From Streptomyces lincolnensis (lineage in GTDB: Bacteria > Actinomycetota > Actinomycetes > Streptomycetales > Streptomycetaceae): DNA of 64,000 nt. The translations under genes and the position numbers were made by a program. This document shows positions 33,736 through 41,703 of the stretch, piece after piece; position 1 is the stretch's first letter; every line of letters starts with the position of its first letter. Location: NCBI RefSeq assembly GCF_001685355.1, contig NZ_CP016438.1:1922001-1986000 (forward strand), read 5' to 3'. Under the pieces are notes generated by a model. It was not told where the DNA came from and did not search any database. It worked only from the letters and a program-made list of their open reading frames with translations.

Positions 33736-34995
33736 ATGCACACGTCCCACCGCCCCCGCACCCGGTTGCGGGCGCTGCTGTCCGCCGCCTGCTGCGTCCT
33801 CCTCGGCGCCGGCCTGCTCGCCGGAGCCGGCAGCGCGACGGCCGAGCCGCAGGCGTCCGCAGCCCAAGCCCAAGCCCCCAAGGCGAAGGCCGCCGGCTCC
33901 AAGGTCGTCGGCTACTTCACCGAATGGGGCACCTACGACCGCAAGTACCACGTCAAGAACATCGAGACGTCGGGCTCGGCGGCCAGGCTCACCCACATCA
34001 ACTACGCCTTCGGCAACGTCACCGGCGGCAAGTGCGCGATGGGCGACGCCTACGCGGCGACCGACCGCACCTACACCGCGGCCGAGTCCGTGGACGGTGT
34101 CGCCGACACCTGGGACCAGCCGCTGCGCGGGAACTTCAACCAGCTGCGCGAGCTGAAGAAGAAGCACCCCGGCCTCAAGGTCCTGTGGTCCTTCGGCGGA
34201 TGGACCTGGTCGAGCGGCTTCGGTGACGCGGCGAAGAACCCCGCCGCCTTCGCCCAGTCCTGCTACGACCTGGTCGAGAACTCGAAATGGGCCGACGTCT
34301 TCGACGGCATCGACCTCGACTGGGAGTACCCGAACGCCTGCGGCGCCACCTGTGACACCAGCGGCCGAACGGCGTTCAGGGACCTGATGCAGGCCGTGCG
34401 GGCGAAGTTCGGCTCCGGCAACCTCGTCACCGCGGCGATCACCGCCGACGCGACTCCCGGCGGCAAGATCGACGCGGCCGACTACGCGGGCGCCGCCCGG
34501 TACGTCGACTGGTACAACCCCATGACCTACGACTATTTCGGCGCCTGGGACGCGGCCGGGCCGACGGCCCCGCACTCGCCGCTCACCTCGTACTCCGGCA
34601 TCCCGAAGGGGAATTACCACACCTCGGCGACCATCACGAAGCTCAAGGGGCTCGGCATCCCGGCCTCCAAGCTGCTGCTCGGCATCGGCTTCTACGGCCG
34701 CGGCTGGACCGGCGTCACCCAGTCGGCGCCGGGCGGCACCGCGACGGGGCCGGCCACCGGGACGTACGAACAGGGCATCGACGACTACAAGGTGCTGAAG
34801 ACGAAGTGCCCGGCGACGGGGACGGTCGCCGGCACCGCGTACGCCAAGTGCGGGAACAACTGGTGGAGTTACGACACCCCCGCGACCATCGCCACGAAGA
34901 TGGCGTACAAGAACCAGCAGGGCCTGGGCGGCACCTTCTTCTGGGAGCTGAGCGGGGACACCACGGGCGGCGAGCTGATCAAGGCCATCAACTAG
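33736..34995 (+). CDS. Secreted GH18 chitinase
   Basis: A 419-residue secreted enzyme. A Sec signal peptide covers about residues 1-36 (LRALLSAACCVLLGAGLLAGAGSATA). The rest is one GH18 barrel, with LKVLWSFGGW and the catalytic DGIDLDWEYP (Asp190-Glu197, Glu being the acid). MTYDYFGAW and the GGTFFWELSGD strand close the site. No carbohydrate-binding or fibronectin domain is present, so it is a catalytic-domain-only form. By position it corresponds to the chitinase I remember at SCO1429 (ChiD). It releases chito-oligosaccharides under DasR-type control. Confidence 0.95.
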   Translation: MHTSHRPRTRLRALLSAACCVLLGAGLLAGAGSATAEPQASAAQAQAPKAKAAGSKVVGYFTEWGTYDRKYHVKNIETSGSAARLTHINYAFGNVTGGKCAMGDAYAATDRTYTAAESVDGVADTWDQPLRGNFNQLRELKKKHPGLKVLWSFGGWTWSSGFGDAAKNPAAFAQSCYDLVENSKWADVFDGIDLDWEYPNACGATCDTSGRTAFRDLMQAVRAKFGSGNLVTAAITADATPGGKIDAADYAGAARYVDWYNPMTYDYFGAWDAAGPTAPHSPLTSYSGIPKGNYHTSATITKLKGLGIPASKLLLGIGFYGRGWTGVTQSAPGGTATGPATGTYEQGIDDYKVLKTKCPATGTVAGTAYAKCGNNWWSYDTPATIATKMAYKNQQGLGGTFFWELSGDTTGGELIKAIN

Positions 34996-35012
34996 CCGCG
35001 CCCATCGGGGAC

Positions 35013-35044
35013 TTGGGGCGGGGGACCACGAGCCTCCGCCCCAA
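35013..35044. terminator. Bidirectional terminator between chitinase and TetR genes
   Basis: TTGGGGCGG (35013-35021) and CCGCCCCAA (35036-35044) form a 9-bp stem between two convergent genes; the A/T ends of the stem supply short U tracts on both strands. Confidence 0.7.
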
Positions 35045-35061
35045 CTCGTGGCGGCCGGCCG

Positions 35062-35724
35062 TCAGTCGTCGCGGCGGGCGGGATCCGGGGCCGGGTACGC
35101 GGGGTCCATCTCCTCGATGGCCCGCATGGCTCCGCCGAGCGTCTTCACCAGCAGTTCGCGCATGGTGTCGCGGGACAGCTTCGGGCGGTCGATCCAGTCG
35201 AGGGCGGCGCCCTCGACGCTGCACACCCAGGCGAGCAGTCCCATGCGGGCCAGGGGGGCGATGTCGCTGCGGCCGTACGCCCCTTCGGCGATGGTCGCGA
35301 CGATCGCCTCGCGGACGCCGTCCCGGATGGCGTGCACCTCGGCGTCGAATCCGACGCCGCCGCTGACGATGGTGCGGTAGGCGGCCTGATTGTGCTCGGC
35401 GTACCGCAGATAGCTGTCGATGGTGCGGTGGACCCGGTCGACCGGCTCCATCTCCAGGCCGCTCGCCGCATACGTGACCAGGTCGGCGACGGAGTCCTGG
35501 ATGATCGCCAGGTAGTAACCGCGCTTGGACTGGAAGTAGTAGTAGATCAGTCCCTTGGCGACATGCGCCTGGCGGGCGATGTCATCCATCGAGAGCGCGT
35601 CGTACGACGTGTCCGCGAACAACTTCCGCCCGATGGCGATGAGTTCGGCGCGGCGTGCGACGGAGCGCTCGGTGCCGCGTGCCCGGGGACGGGTGGCGAC
35701 ATCGCGCTGTTGACTAATATTCAA
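35062..35724 (-). CDS. TetR-family regulator
   Basis: About 220 residues. The TetR HTH is clear (RRAELIAIGRKLFADTSYDALSMDDIARQAHVAKGLIYYYFQSKRGYYLAII), followed by an all-helical ligand domain (DRVHRTIDSYLRYAEHNQAAYRTIVSGG). The start is uncertain: only TTG codons (35724, 35742) lie upstream of the HTH in frame and both overlap a well-formed promoter, TTGAGA-17 bp-TATTAG. I give 35724. It is next to a chitinase (convergent) and a 46-residue membrane protein (upstream, same strand). Target unknown. Confidence 0.85.
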   Translation of the reverse strand: MNISQQRDVATRPRARGTERSVARRAELIAIGRKLFADTSYDALSMDDIARQAHVAKGLIYYYFQSKRGYYLAIIQDSVADLVTYAASGLEMEPVDRVHRTIDSYLRYAEHNQAAYRTIVSGGVGFDAEVHAIRDGVREAIVATIAEGAYGRSDIAPLARMGLLAWVCSVEGAALDWIDRPKLSRDTMRELLVKTLGGAMRAIEEMDPAYPAPDPARRDD

Positions 35725-35742
35725 TTTCGACCCTGGTCTCAA
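35714..35742 (-). promoter_or_regulatory. Promoter overlapping the tetR start region
   Basis: On the minus strand TTGAGA (35742-35737), 17 bp and TATTAG (35719-35714) make a near-consensus vegetative promoter. It overlaps both possible TTG starts of the TetR gene, which conflicts with translation from them. Confidence 0.6.
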
Positions 35743-35788
35743 CGGGCGGCGGGACCACCGCAGTATGGCAGGTCGGGTATGGGTCAGC

Positions 35789-35929
35789 TCACAGCAGGCC
35801 GAGCTGGGTGATGAGCATGGCGATCACCACGACGAGGATCCAGCCCATGACGTGCTCGACGGCCTTCGGACCGTCTTCGTCGGGCCCTCCGGTGCGGGCG
35901 CGGGCGGCGGTGGCTGCTTGTGCGGTCAT
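35789..35929 (-). CDS. 46-residue single-span membrane protein
   Basis: ATG at 35929 to TGA at 35789 encodes a 46-residue protein: a Thr/Ala/Arg-rich N-terminal half with PDEDGPKAVEHVMGW, then one membrane helix (WILVVVIAMLITQLGLL) to the end. Codon third positions are strongly G/C, and GAGACGCC lies just upstream of the ATG. It is too short for usual gene-length cut-offs. Tail-anchored small proteins of this type are common in Streptomyces; the role is unknown. Confidence 0.7.
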   Translation of the reverse strand: MTAQAATAARARTGGPDEDGPKAVEHVMGWILVVVIAMLITQLGLL

Positions 35930-36056
35930 GGCGTCTCGCTGATCTACGGATTACGGGTGGACTCCCCCCACCGATTGGTCCACCTTGCCACCGACATGGG
36001 CGTTTGCGGCAGAGACCTTGGTCACAGGGGCCCCGGCATCCGGGGCCCCGGCCGGC

Positions 36057-37421
36057 TCAGCGCACCCCCACCGCCGCGAGCGCCCTGCACTGCCGTGGCG
36101 TCGGATGCGCCGGGAAGTACAGGTAACAGACGCCTCCGGTGCCGGAGACGACCTTGCCGGAGGCGTTGTACCGCTTGGTCCTGAGCCAGATGTTCTCCCA
36201 CTCGCGCCGCTTGTAGACGCGCCGCACGGCCTCGTTGGTCGGTGCGGCGGGATCGTTGGCGATCACATCGCCCTCAGCCGTGAAGCCGATGACGGTCATC
36301 AGGTGACCGGCGGTCCCGTACCCGGCCCCCGTGAGCTCCTCCTTGAGGAACGACTGGGAGGTGATGGCGGGGATACCGGCCGCGATCAGCGTCTCCAGGT
36401 CGGTGAGCGAGCCGAGGCGGGTGACCACGCCCTGGAGGTCCTTGAAGGTGGCCGCGTAGGCGGCGTTGAACGGCCAGTTGCCGCAGCCGGCGTACTGGTG
36501 GTCGTACGTGAAGCGGGCGGCGTGGCACACCTGCGGATCCGCGTACGAGGGGTCGACCCAGGACAGCTGTTCCTTCGTGAGCCGGCCGCCCCAGTACTCG
36601 ATGATCATCTGCGAGGAGGTCGGGCTGCACCAGGCCTCGCCGCCGTTGTCGTACTCCGGGTACTGGCCCTTGTGGATCTCCTGGGAGTAGCGCCGGACCA
36701 GCAGTTCCTCGGCGAGGTTCGGGACCGAGGCCGGGACGGTGAAGCGGTCGGGCACGTCGGAGCCCATCGCGCCGACCCGCCAGACCGTGGGCGTGCTCTT
36801 CGTGCGGGGCTTGCGGTACAGGGTGAGGCGGAGACGGTACGCGGTCAGGCGCAGGCCCGTGGCCGGGTCGTCGATCGCGAAGGTGTCCGTCCAGACGCTG
36901 CTCCTGTCGTCGCTCTGGTCGTCGACCGAGGTCCGCCGGATGTCCTGGTCGCCGGCCGCCCAGCGGCCCATGACGTACCAGGGCGTGGCCGTGCCGTCGG
37001 AGTACGTCCCCTTCAGCTCGACCTGGAGCCAGGTGCCGGCCGGGGTCCGCGCGTTCCAGGAGGGGATCACCTCGGTCGCGGGGACGGCGAGTTCGTGGAC
37101 GGGGGACGTCCAGATCGCGTACTCCCAGGAGGCCGTTCTCCCGGTGTGCGGGTCGGTGTGGTCGATGGTGCCGGCCGGGGTGCCGATCACCACGCCCGGC
37201 CGGGTGCCGGCGACGGCCCTGGCACCCTTCACTGTGCCCGCGCGCCAGTCGGTGTACGTCGTCCAGGCACGGTTGTCGACGAAGGAGGCGGGGGCCCGCA
37301 CGGGGTCCGCGGTGTCGTCGGCCGGGGGCTCGGCGGCGGCCGGGCTCGCGCCCGCCGCCGCGGCCGCGGCGACCGCGGCGGCCAGGACAGTTCTGCGGGA
37401 CAACTGTTCGGCTCTGCTCAT
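36057..37421 (-). CDS. Tat-exported C39-like cysteine peptidase domain protein
   Basis: A 454-residue protein. A twin-arginine signal (SRRTVLAAAVAAAAAAGASPAAA) spans the first 30 residues. Residues about 40-230 form a beta-rich domain of unknown role (TPAGTWLQVELKGTYSDG). The C-terminal half is a C39_2-type papain-like domain with the nucleophile in GEAWCSPTSSQM (Cys265), His in AGHLMTVIGF and Asp in IANDPA. It is probably secreted and acts on peptides or as a protease; such proteins are common in Streptomyces secretomes. It is divergent from a small kinase gene. Confidence 0.88.
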   Translation of the reverse strand: MSRAEQLSRRTVLAAAVAAAAAAGASPAAAEPPADDTADPVRAPASFVDNRAWTTYTDWRAGTVKGARAVAGTRPGVVIGTPAGTIDHTDPHTGRTASWEYAIWTSPVHELAVPATEVIPSWNARTPAGTWLQVELKGTYSDGTATPWYVMGRWAAGDQDIRRTSVDDQSDDRSSVWTDTFAIDDPATGLRLTAYRLRLTLYRKPRTKSTPTVWRVGAMGSDVPDRFTVPASVPNLAEELLVRRYSQEIHKGQYPEYDNGGEAWCSPTSSQMIIEYWGGRLTKEQLSWVDPSYADPQVCHAARFTYDHQYAGCGNWPFNAAYAATFKDLQGVVTRLGSLTDLETLIAAGIPAITSQSFLKEELTGAGYGTAGHLMTVIGFTAEGDVIANDPAAPTNEAVRRVYKRREWENIWLRTKRYNASGKVVSGTGGVCYLYFPAHPTPRQCRALAAVGVR

Positions 37422-37462
37422 GGGCGGGAGACCCCCAAGGTGTCCGAGTCGGGGCAGGTCCG

Positions 37463-38269
37463 GTGCACGGTTGTGCGCCCACTATGGAGCAGGCGGCATG
37501 CTCCTGCCAGCACTTCGACCCGTGCCACGCGGAGCAATATTGGTCTTCTCCACTGGCACGGCGGCCGGGCCAAGGAGGTCGGACCGGAGGACGCGTAGCC
37601 TGGCTTTTCAGCGCCACGCCCATCCCTCGCACCGCCACAGGAACCGTCATCCACGACCTCGCCTCCCGGCTCCGCCGCCTCCCCCCGTCCTGCGGCCCGG
37701 TCCGCCTGATCGGCGTCGACGGGCACGCCGGCTCCGGAAAGACCACGTTCGCCGGGGAGTTGGCCCGAGCCCTGGAGGACGCACCGGTCCTGCATCTCGA
37801 CGACATCGCCAGCCACGACGAGCTCTTCGACTGGACCGGCCGACTGCTGTCCCAGGTGATCGAACCGCTGGCCCGTGGCGAGAGCGCGCACTACCGGCCC
37901 TACGACTGGCACGCGCGCCGCTTCGGACCGCCGCGCGCGCTCCCGCCCGCCCCGGCGGTCCTCCTGGAGGGCGTCGGCGCGGGCCGGCGCGCGCTACGGC
38001 CGTATCTGGCGCACCTGCTGTGGATGGAGCTGCCCGCCGAGGAGGCATGGACGCGTGGCCGGTCCCGGGACGGTGAGGAGCAGCGGGACTTCTGGGCGGG
38101 ATGGGTCGCCGCGGAACGACAGCACTTCGCCGAAGACCCGTCCCGACCCTTCGCCGACATCCTGGTACGCCAGTGCGAAAAGGGATACGAGGTACTTCCG
38201 GGGCCTGCCGGGACCGTTGGACCGGACCAGCATGTGACACACGGTGACGGACCATCCGCAGTGTGCTGA
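37463..38269 (+). CDS. P-loop kinase, uridine kinase-like
   Basis: A P-loop NTPase of the uridine/phosphoribulokinase type: VRLIGVDGHAGSGKTTFAGELARAL (Walker A), VLHLDDIASHDELFDW (Asp pair for the phosphate acceptor) and PYDWHARRF, VLLEGVGAGRRAL blocks. The conserved domain starts about 75 residues after the ATG at 37463. The sequence before it is unlike the family (MHGCAPTMEQAACSC...) and no ATG, GTG or TTG occurs closer in frame. The true start may be a non-standard codon near 37553-37650, so the N-terminus is uncertain. The phosphorylated substrate is not known. Confidence 0.75.
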   Translation: MHGCAPTMEQAACSCQHFDPCHAEQYWSSPLARRPGQGGRTGGRVAWLFSATPIPRTATGTVIHDLASRLRRLPPSCGPVRLIGVDGHAGSGKTTFAGELARALEDAPVLHLDDIASHDELFDWTGRLLSQVIEPLARGESAHYRPYDWHARRFGPPRALPPAPAVLLEGVGAGRRALRPYLAHLLWMELPAEEAWTRGRSRDGEEQRDFWAGWVAAERQHFAEDPSRPFADILVRQCEKGYEVLPGPAGTVGPDQHVTHGDGPSAVC

Positions 38270-38318
38270 ACTTGTGAAGAGCCTTGCGGGAGAAGTTCCC
38301 GGAGTGCTTCAACTCGGC

Positions 38319-38348
38319 TTGACCGAGGGGCCGTACAGGACTTACGTT
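38319..38348 (+). promoter_or_regulatory. Promoter of the short transcript at 38.35 kb
   Basis: TTGACC (38319-38324), 18 bp and TACGTT (38343-38348) resemble a vegetative promoter. A terminator hairpin starts only 36 bp later, so it would give a very short RNA. Confidence 0.55.
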
Positions 38349-38352
38349 CTCA

Positions 38353-38425
38353 ATGTGCGGCCATTTGGAGCCGCCCAATGACGCGAAGCCCCCGGTTGTT
38401 CCCCCGTGATCGGGGGCTTCGTTCT
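38353..38425 (+). ncRNA. Candidate small RNA or leader-peptide transcript
   Basis: Between the promoter (ending 38348) and a strong terminator the transcript would be about 70-75 nt. It contains a first hairpin GCGGC/GCCGC, and an 18-codon reading frame that begins with ATG at 38353 and stops at 38409 inside the terminator (MCGHLEPPNDAKPPVVPP). ATG at or near the first base would make it leaderless. The AAA+ gene starts 280 bp further on, so either an independent sRNA or an attenuated leader is possible. Confidence 0.5.
38384..38421 (+). terminator. Strong hairpin terminator
   Basis: CGAAGCCCCCG (38384-38394) pairs exactly with CGGGGGCTTCG (38411-38421), an 11-bp GC-rich stem, followed by TTCTG and a CCCCCTTTT stretch about 20 bp later. 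Confidence 0.8.
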
Positions 38426-38701
38426 GCCCTCATCCCCCTTTTCGGGCGCCGCGGGGCACGATCCGCTCACCCTCGGTCACCATCCGGATCCGCCCGCATC
38501 CGCTCCCACCTCGCCAAACGTCCTGTGCGGCACCCTTCGATGGGCGACACCACCGCAGGTACGATGCCCTCGGTGCGCCCTACGGACAGCTCGCTCCGCG
38601 CACCGTTGCAACTCCGGTCCGCCGCCCGGCGGTTGGACCAAGGCGGCCACCGGGCGACGGCTCGGGGGTGAACCACGGGGGCACGGTTTGTGGGGGACGT
38701 G

Positions 38702-40564
38702 ATGGATTTCGGCACGCAGGGCCCCGAGGCCCCGGCCGACCTCGCCTGGCTGCGAGGTGTGGACGCCTACACGATGGGCGCCTATCCACAGGCGGAAGAG
38801 GAGTTCCGGGCCGCGGTGCGGATCGATCCCGGGATGGCCGACGGCTGGCTCGGACTGCACGCGCTGCGCGTCGACACGACGACCGCGCTGCTCAGGATGT
38901 TCCGGCACCGCGACCGCTTCGGCGAACAGCGCGCACGACACCGCCGCACCCTCAACTCCTGGTACTGGCTGGGCTGGTGGGTGCAACCGGTGCTGGAGAG
39001 CCCGCGTGATCTGCTCCTCGCGCACGCCTCGCACTGGCTGGACGGCCGGCACGTCCCGGAACTGGACCGGGCTCTGGCGGGCCTGCCGCCGGTGGACACC
39101 GACCCCCAGGTCCGCTTCCTGCACGCGTGCCGCGCCTATCTCGTCAAGGACTGGGAACAACTCGTCCGGCACACCGACCCGCTGCTCGACGACGCCATGC
39201 TCGGGATCGAGGCGGGCCTCTTCGGCGGCATGGCCCGGGTCCGCCTGGAGATGTACGGACAGGCCGAACCGCTGCTCTCGGCGGCCCTGATGCGCTGCCG
39301 CAGCGAACAGCCACAGCGCAAGGAACTGCGCTACTGGCTGGCCCGGGCGCACGAGGGCACCGGCCGCAGCGCCGCCGCCCTCCCCCTCTACCGGGCCGTG
39401 CACCGCGTCGACCCGGCCTTCATGGACACCTCGGCGCGGCTCGCCGCGATCTCCGAGGGCGACGGCTACGACGACCACGCCGACCTCGCGGCGATCACGC
39501 TCGCCGGCTCCGGACAGGACGCCATCGACGGTCCCGACGGTCTCGACCCGCTCTTCGGCATGGAGGGACGGGAGCTGAGGATGACGGAGCCGGACCTGCC
39601 GCCCACCGGCCCCCTGACCTCGGTGACCGACCCCGCCGTACGCGCGAAGGTCACCGCCTCGACCTCACTGCCGGCCGGGCCGACCGACCCCGCCCTGCTG
39701 GAGGAGGCGCTCTCCGAACTGGAGCGCATGGTGGGCCTGGAACCGGTCAAACGCCAGGTCAAGGCGCTCTCCGCGCAGCTGAACATGGCCCGGCTGCGCG
39801 CCGGGCAGGGGCTGCCGGTCCAGCCGCCGAAACGGCACTTCGTCTTCTCCGGCCCCTCCGGCACCGGCAAGACCACGGTCGCGCGCATCCTCGGCCGCGT
39901 CTTCTACGCCCTCGGGCTGCTCGGCGGCGACCATCTCGTGGAGGCCCAGCGGGCCGACCTGGTCGGCGAGTACCTCGGCCAGACGGCCGTGAAGGCCAAC
40001 GAGCTGATCGACTCCGCGCTCGGCGGCGTCCTCTTCGTCGACGAGGCGTACTCGCTCTCCAACTCCGGCTACGGCAAGGGCGACGCGTACGGCGACGAGG
40101 CGCTCCAGGTGCTGCTGAAGCGGGCCGAGGACAACCGCGACCACCTCGTGGTGATCCTGGCCGGCTACCCGGAGGGCATGGACCGGCTCCTCGCCGCGAA
40201 CCCCGGGCTGTCCTCGCGTTTCACCACGCGGGTCGACTTTCCCTCCTACCGTCCCCTGGAGCTCACCTCCATCGGCGAGGTGCTCGCCGCGGAGAACGGC
40301 GACGTCTGGGACGAGGAGGCCCTCGACGAGCTGCGCTCGATCGCCGGGCACGTGGTCGACCAGGGGTGGATCGACGAGCTGGGCAACGGACGGTTCCTGC
40401 GGACGCTGTACGAGAAGAGCTGCGCGTACCGGGATCTGCGGTTGTCGACCTACCCGGGCGTGCTGACCCGGGACGACCTGTCGACGTTGCGGCTGCCGGA
40501 CCTGATGCAGGCGTACGGGGAGGTCCTGTCGGGGCGAGGACCTCAGGATCCTTCGGCCGCATGA
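38702..40564 (+). CDS. EccA-like AAA+ ATPase (CbxX/CfxQ type) with TPR-like N-terminus
   Basis: A 620-residue protein. Residues 1-260 are TPR-like helical repeats (GVDAYTMGAYPQAEEEFRAAVRIDPGMADGWLGL and later repeats). After an acidic linker comes a CbxX/CfxQ AAA+ domain: MVGLEPVKRQVKALS, Walker A GPSGTGKTTVAR, Walker B GGVLFVDEAYSL, then GDEALQVLLKRAEDNRD and the sensor region ANPGLSSRFTTRVDFPSY. This two-part layout matches EccA of type VII secretion, a cytoplasmic chaperone-like ATPase. No EccB-E, EsxA/B or PE/PPE gene lies nearby, so its client is unclear. ATG at 38702 is preferred over the GTG at 38690 because of GGGGGA spacing. Confidence 0.9.
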   Translation: MDFGTQGPEAPADLAWLRGVDAYTMGAYPQAEEEFRAAVRIDPGMADGWLGLHALRVDTTTALLRMFRHRDRFGEQRARHRRTLNSWYWLGWWVQPVLESPRDLLLAHASHWLDGRHVPELDRALAGLPPVDTDPQVRFLHACRAYLVKDWEQLVRHTDPLLDDAMLGIEAGLFGGMARVRLEMYGQAEPLLSAALMRCRSEQPQRKELRYWLARAHEGTGRSAAALPLYRAVHRVDPAFMDTSARLAAISEGDGYDDHADLAAITLAGSGQDAIDGPDGLDPLFGMEGRELRMTEPDLPPTGPLTSVTDPAVRAKVTASTSLPAGPTDPALLEEALSELERMVGLEPVKRQVKALSAQLNMARLRAGQGLPVQPPKRHFVFSGPSGTGKTTVARILGRVFYALGLLGGDHLVEAQRADLVGEYLGQTAVKANELIDSALGGVLFVDEAYSLSNSGYGKGDAYGDEALQVLLKRAEDNRDHLVVILAGYPEGMDRLLAANPGLSSRFTTRVDFPSYRPLELTSIGEVLAAENGDVWDEEALDELRSIAGHVVDQGWIDELGNGRFLRTLYEKSCAYRDLRLSTYPGVLTRDDLSTLRLPDLMQAYGEVLSGRGPQDPSAA

Positions 40565-40626
40565 GGTGTTCGGCCGCGGTCCGGTGGTGGCGACCAGCCA
40601 CGACGGACCCGCGGCCGACACGACTC

Positions 40627-41703
40627 CTACGAGGCCAGAACCTCCTCGCTGCTCCGGGGCTCGGTGACGCGCACCTCCGGCAGCTCCCGGTGCGCCGGAT
40701 CCCGTACCTCTCCCACCAGCAGTTCCAGCACATCCTCCAGCGCCACCAGGCCGAGCACGCGACCCGACGCGTCCGCCACCTGAGCCAGGTGCGTGGCCGC
40801 CCGCCGCATCACCGTCAGCGCGTCGTCCAGGGGCAGTTCGGACCTCAGCGTCGTCATCGGCCGCCAGACCTGCTGCGGTACCGCCCGCTCGGAGTCCTCC
40901 AGATCGAGCACGTCCTTGACGTGGACGTATCCCATGAAGGCGCCGTTCTCCGCGGCGACGGGGAAGCGGGAGTAGCCGGTGCGACCGGTGAGCTCGACGA
41001 TCCGGCCCGGGGTGACCGAGGGGCTCACCGTGACCAGCGACTCCCGCCGCAGCAGCACGTCCGTCACCGGGCGCGAGCCCAGCTCCAGGGCGTCCTCCAG
41101 GCGTTCCTGCTCCTCGGGGTCGAGAAGGCCGGCCTGGCCGGAGTTCTCCACGAGCCGGTTGAGCTGCTCGCTGGTGAAGACGGCCTCCACCTCGTCCTTG
41201 GGCTCGACGTGGAAGAGGCGCAGGATGCCCTGGGCGCAGGCGCCGAGAGCGACGGTGATCGGCTTGCACAGGCGGGCGAAGGCGACCAGACCGGGGCTGA
41301 GCCACAGCGCGACCTTCTCGGGGGCCGCCATCGCGAGGTTCTTCGGGACCATCTCGCCGATGACGAGGTGGAAGAAGACGACCGCCGCCAGGGCGATCAC
41401 ATAGCCGAGCGGATGGATCATGCCGTGGGGCAGGTGGATCCACTCGAAGACCGGCTCCAGCAGATGGGCGACCGTCGGTTCGGCGACCGCGCCCAGGGTG
41501 AGCGAGCAGAGGGTGATGCCGAACTGGGCGGCGGCCATCATCTCCGGCAGCCGCTCCAGGCCGTGCAGGACCTGCCGGGCCCGGGCGGTGCCGAGGGGTT
41601 CGATCTGGCTGCGGCGGACCGAGACGAGCGCGAACTCGGCGCCGACGAAGAAGCCGTTGGCGAGCACGAGCAGCGCGGCGAAGAGAAGCTGGAGGACGCT
41701 CAT
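40627..41703 (-). CDS. CNNM-type membrane protein with CBS domains, short form
   Basis: A 358-residue protein: three to four N-terminal helices with the DUF21/CNNM hallmarks ALLVLANGFFVGAEFALVSVRRS and HLVIGEMVPKNLAMAAPE, then a CBS pair (SRPVTDVLLRRESLVTVSPS, SRFPVAAENGAFMGYVHVKDVL, ALTVMRRAATHLAQVAD). The C-terminal CorC/HlyC domain found in the neighbour is missing. CNNM proteins are linked to Mg2+ efflux and homeostasis. Its ATG overlaps the stop of the longer paralogue (ATGA), so the two are co-translated and may form a heteromer. Confidence 0.92.
   Translation of the reverse strand: MSVLQLLFAALLVLANGFFVGAEFALVSVRRSQIEPLGTARARQVLHGLERLPEMMAAAQFGITLCSLTLGAVAEPTVAHLLEPVFEWIHLPHGMIHPLGYVIALAAVVFFHLVIGEMVPKNLAMAAPEKVALWLSPGLVAFARLCKPITVALGACAQGILRLFHVEPKDEVEAVFTSEQLNRLVENSGQAGLLDPEEQERLEDALELGSRPVTDVLLRRESLVTVSPSVTPGRIVELTGRTGYSRFPVAAENGAFMGYVHVKDVLDLEDSERAVPQQVWRPMTTLRSELPLDDALTVMRRAATHLAQVADASGRVLGLVALEDVLELLVGEVRDPAHRELPEVRVTEPRSSEEVLAS

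Larger units (their letters stand above)
38270..38701. other. 432-bp region between kinase and AAA+ genes
   Basis: Apart from the promoter, short RNA and terminator listed separately, the remainder (38426-38701) is GC-rich without a convincing gene. The GGGGGA ribosome site of the AAA+ gene is at its end. Confidence 0.5.
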
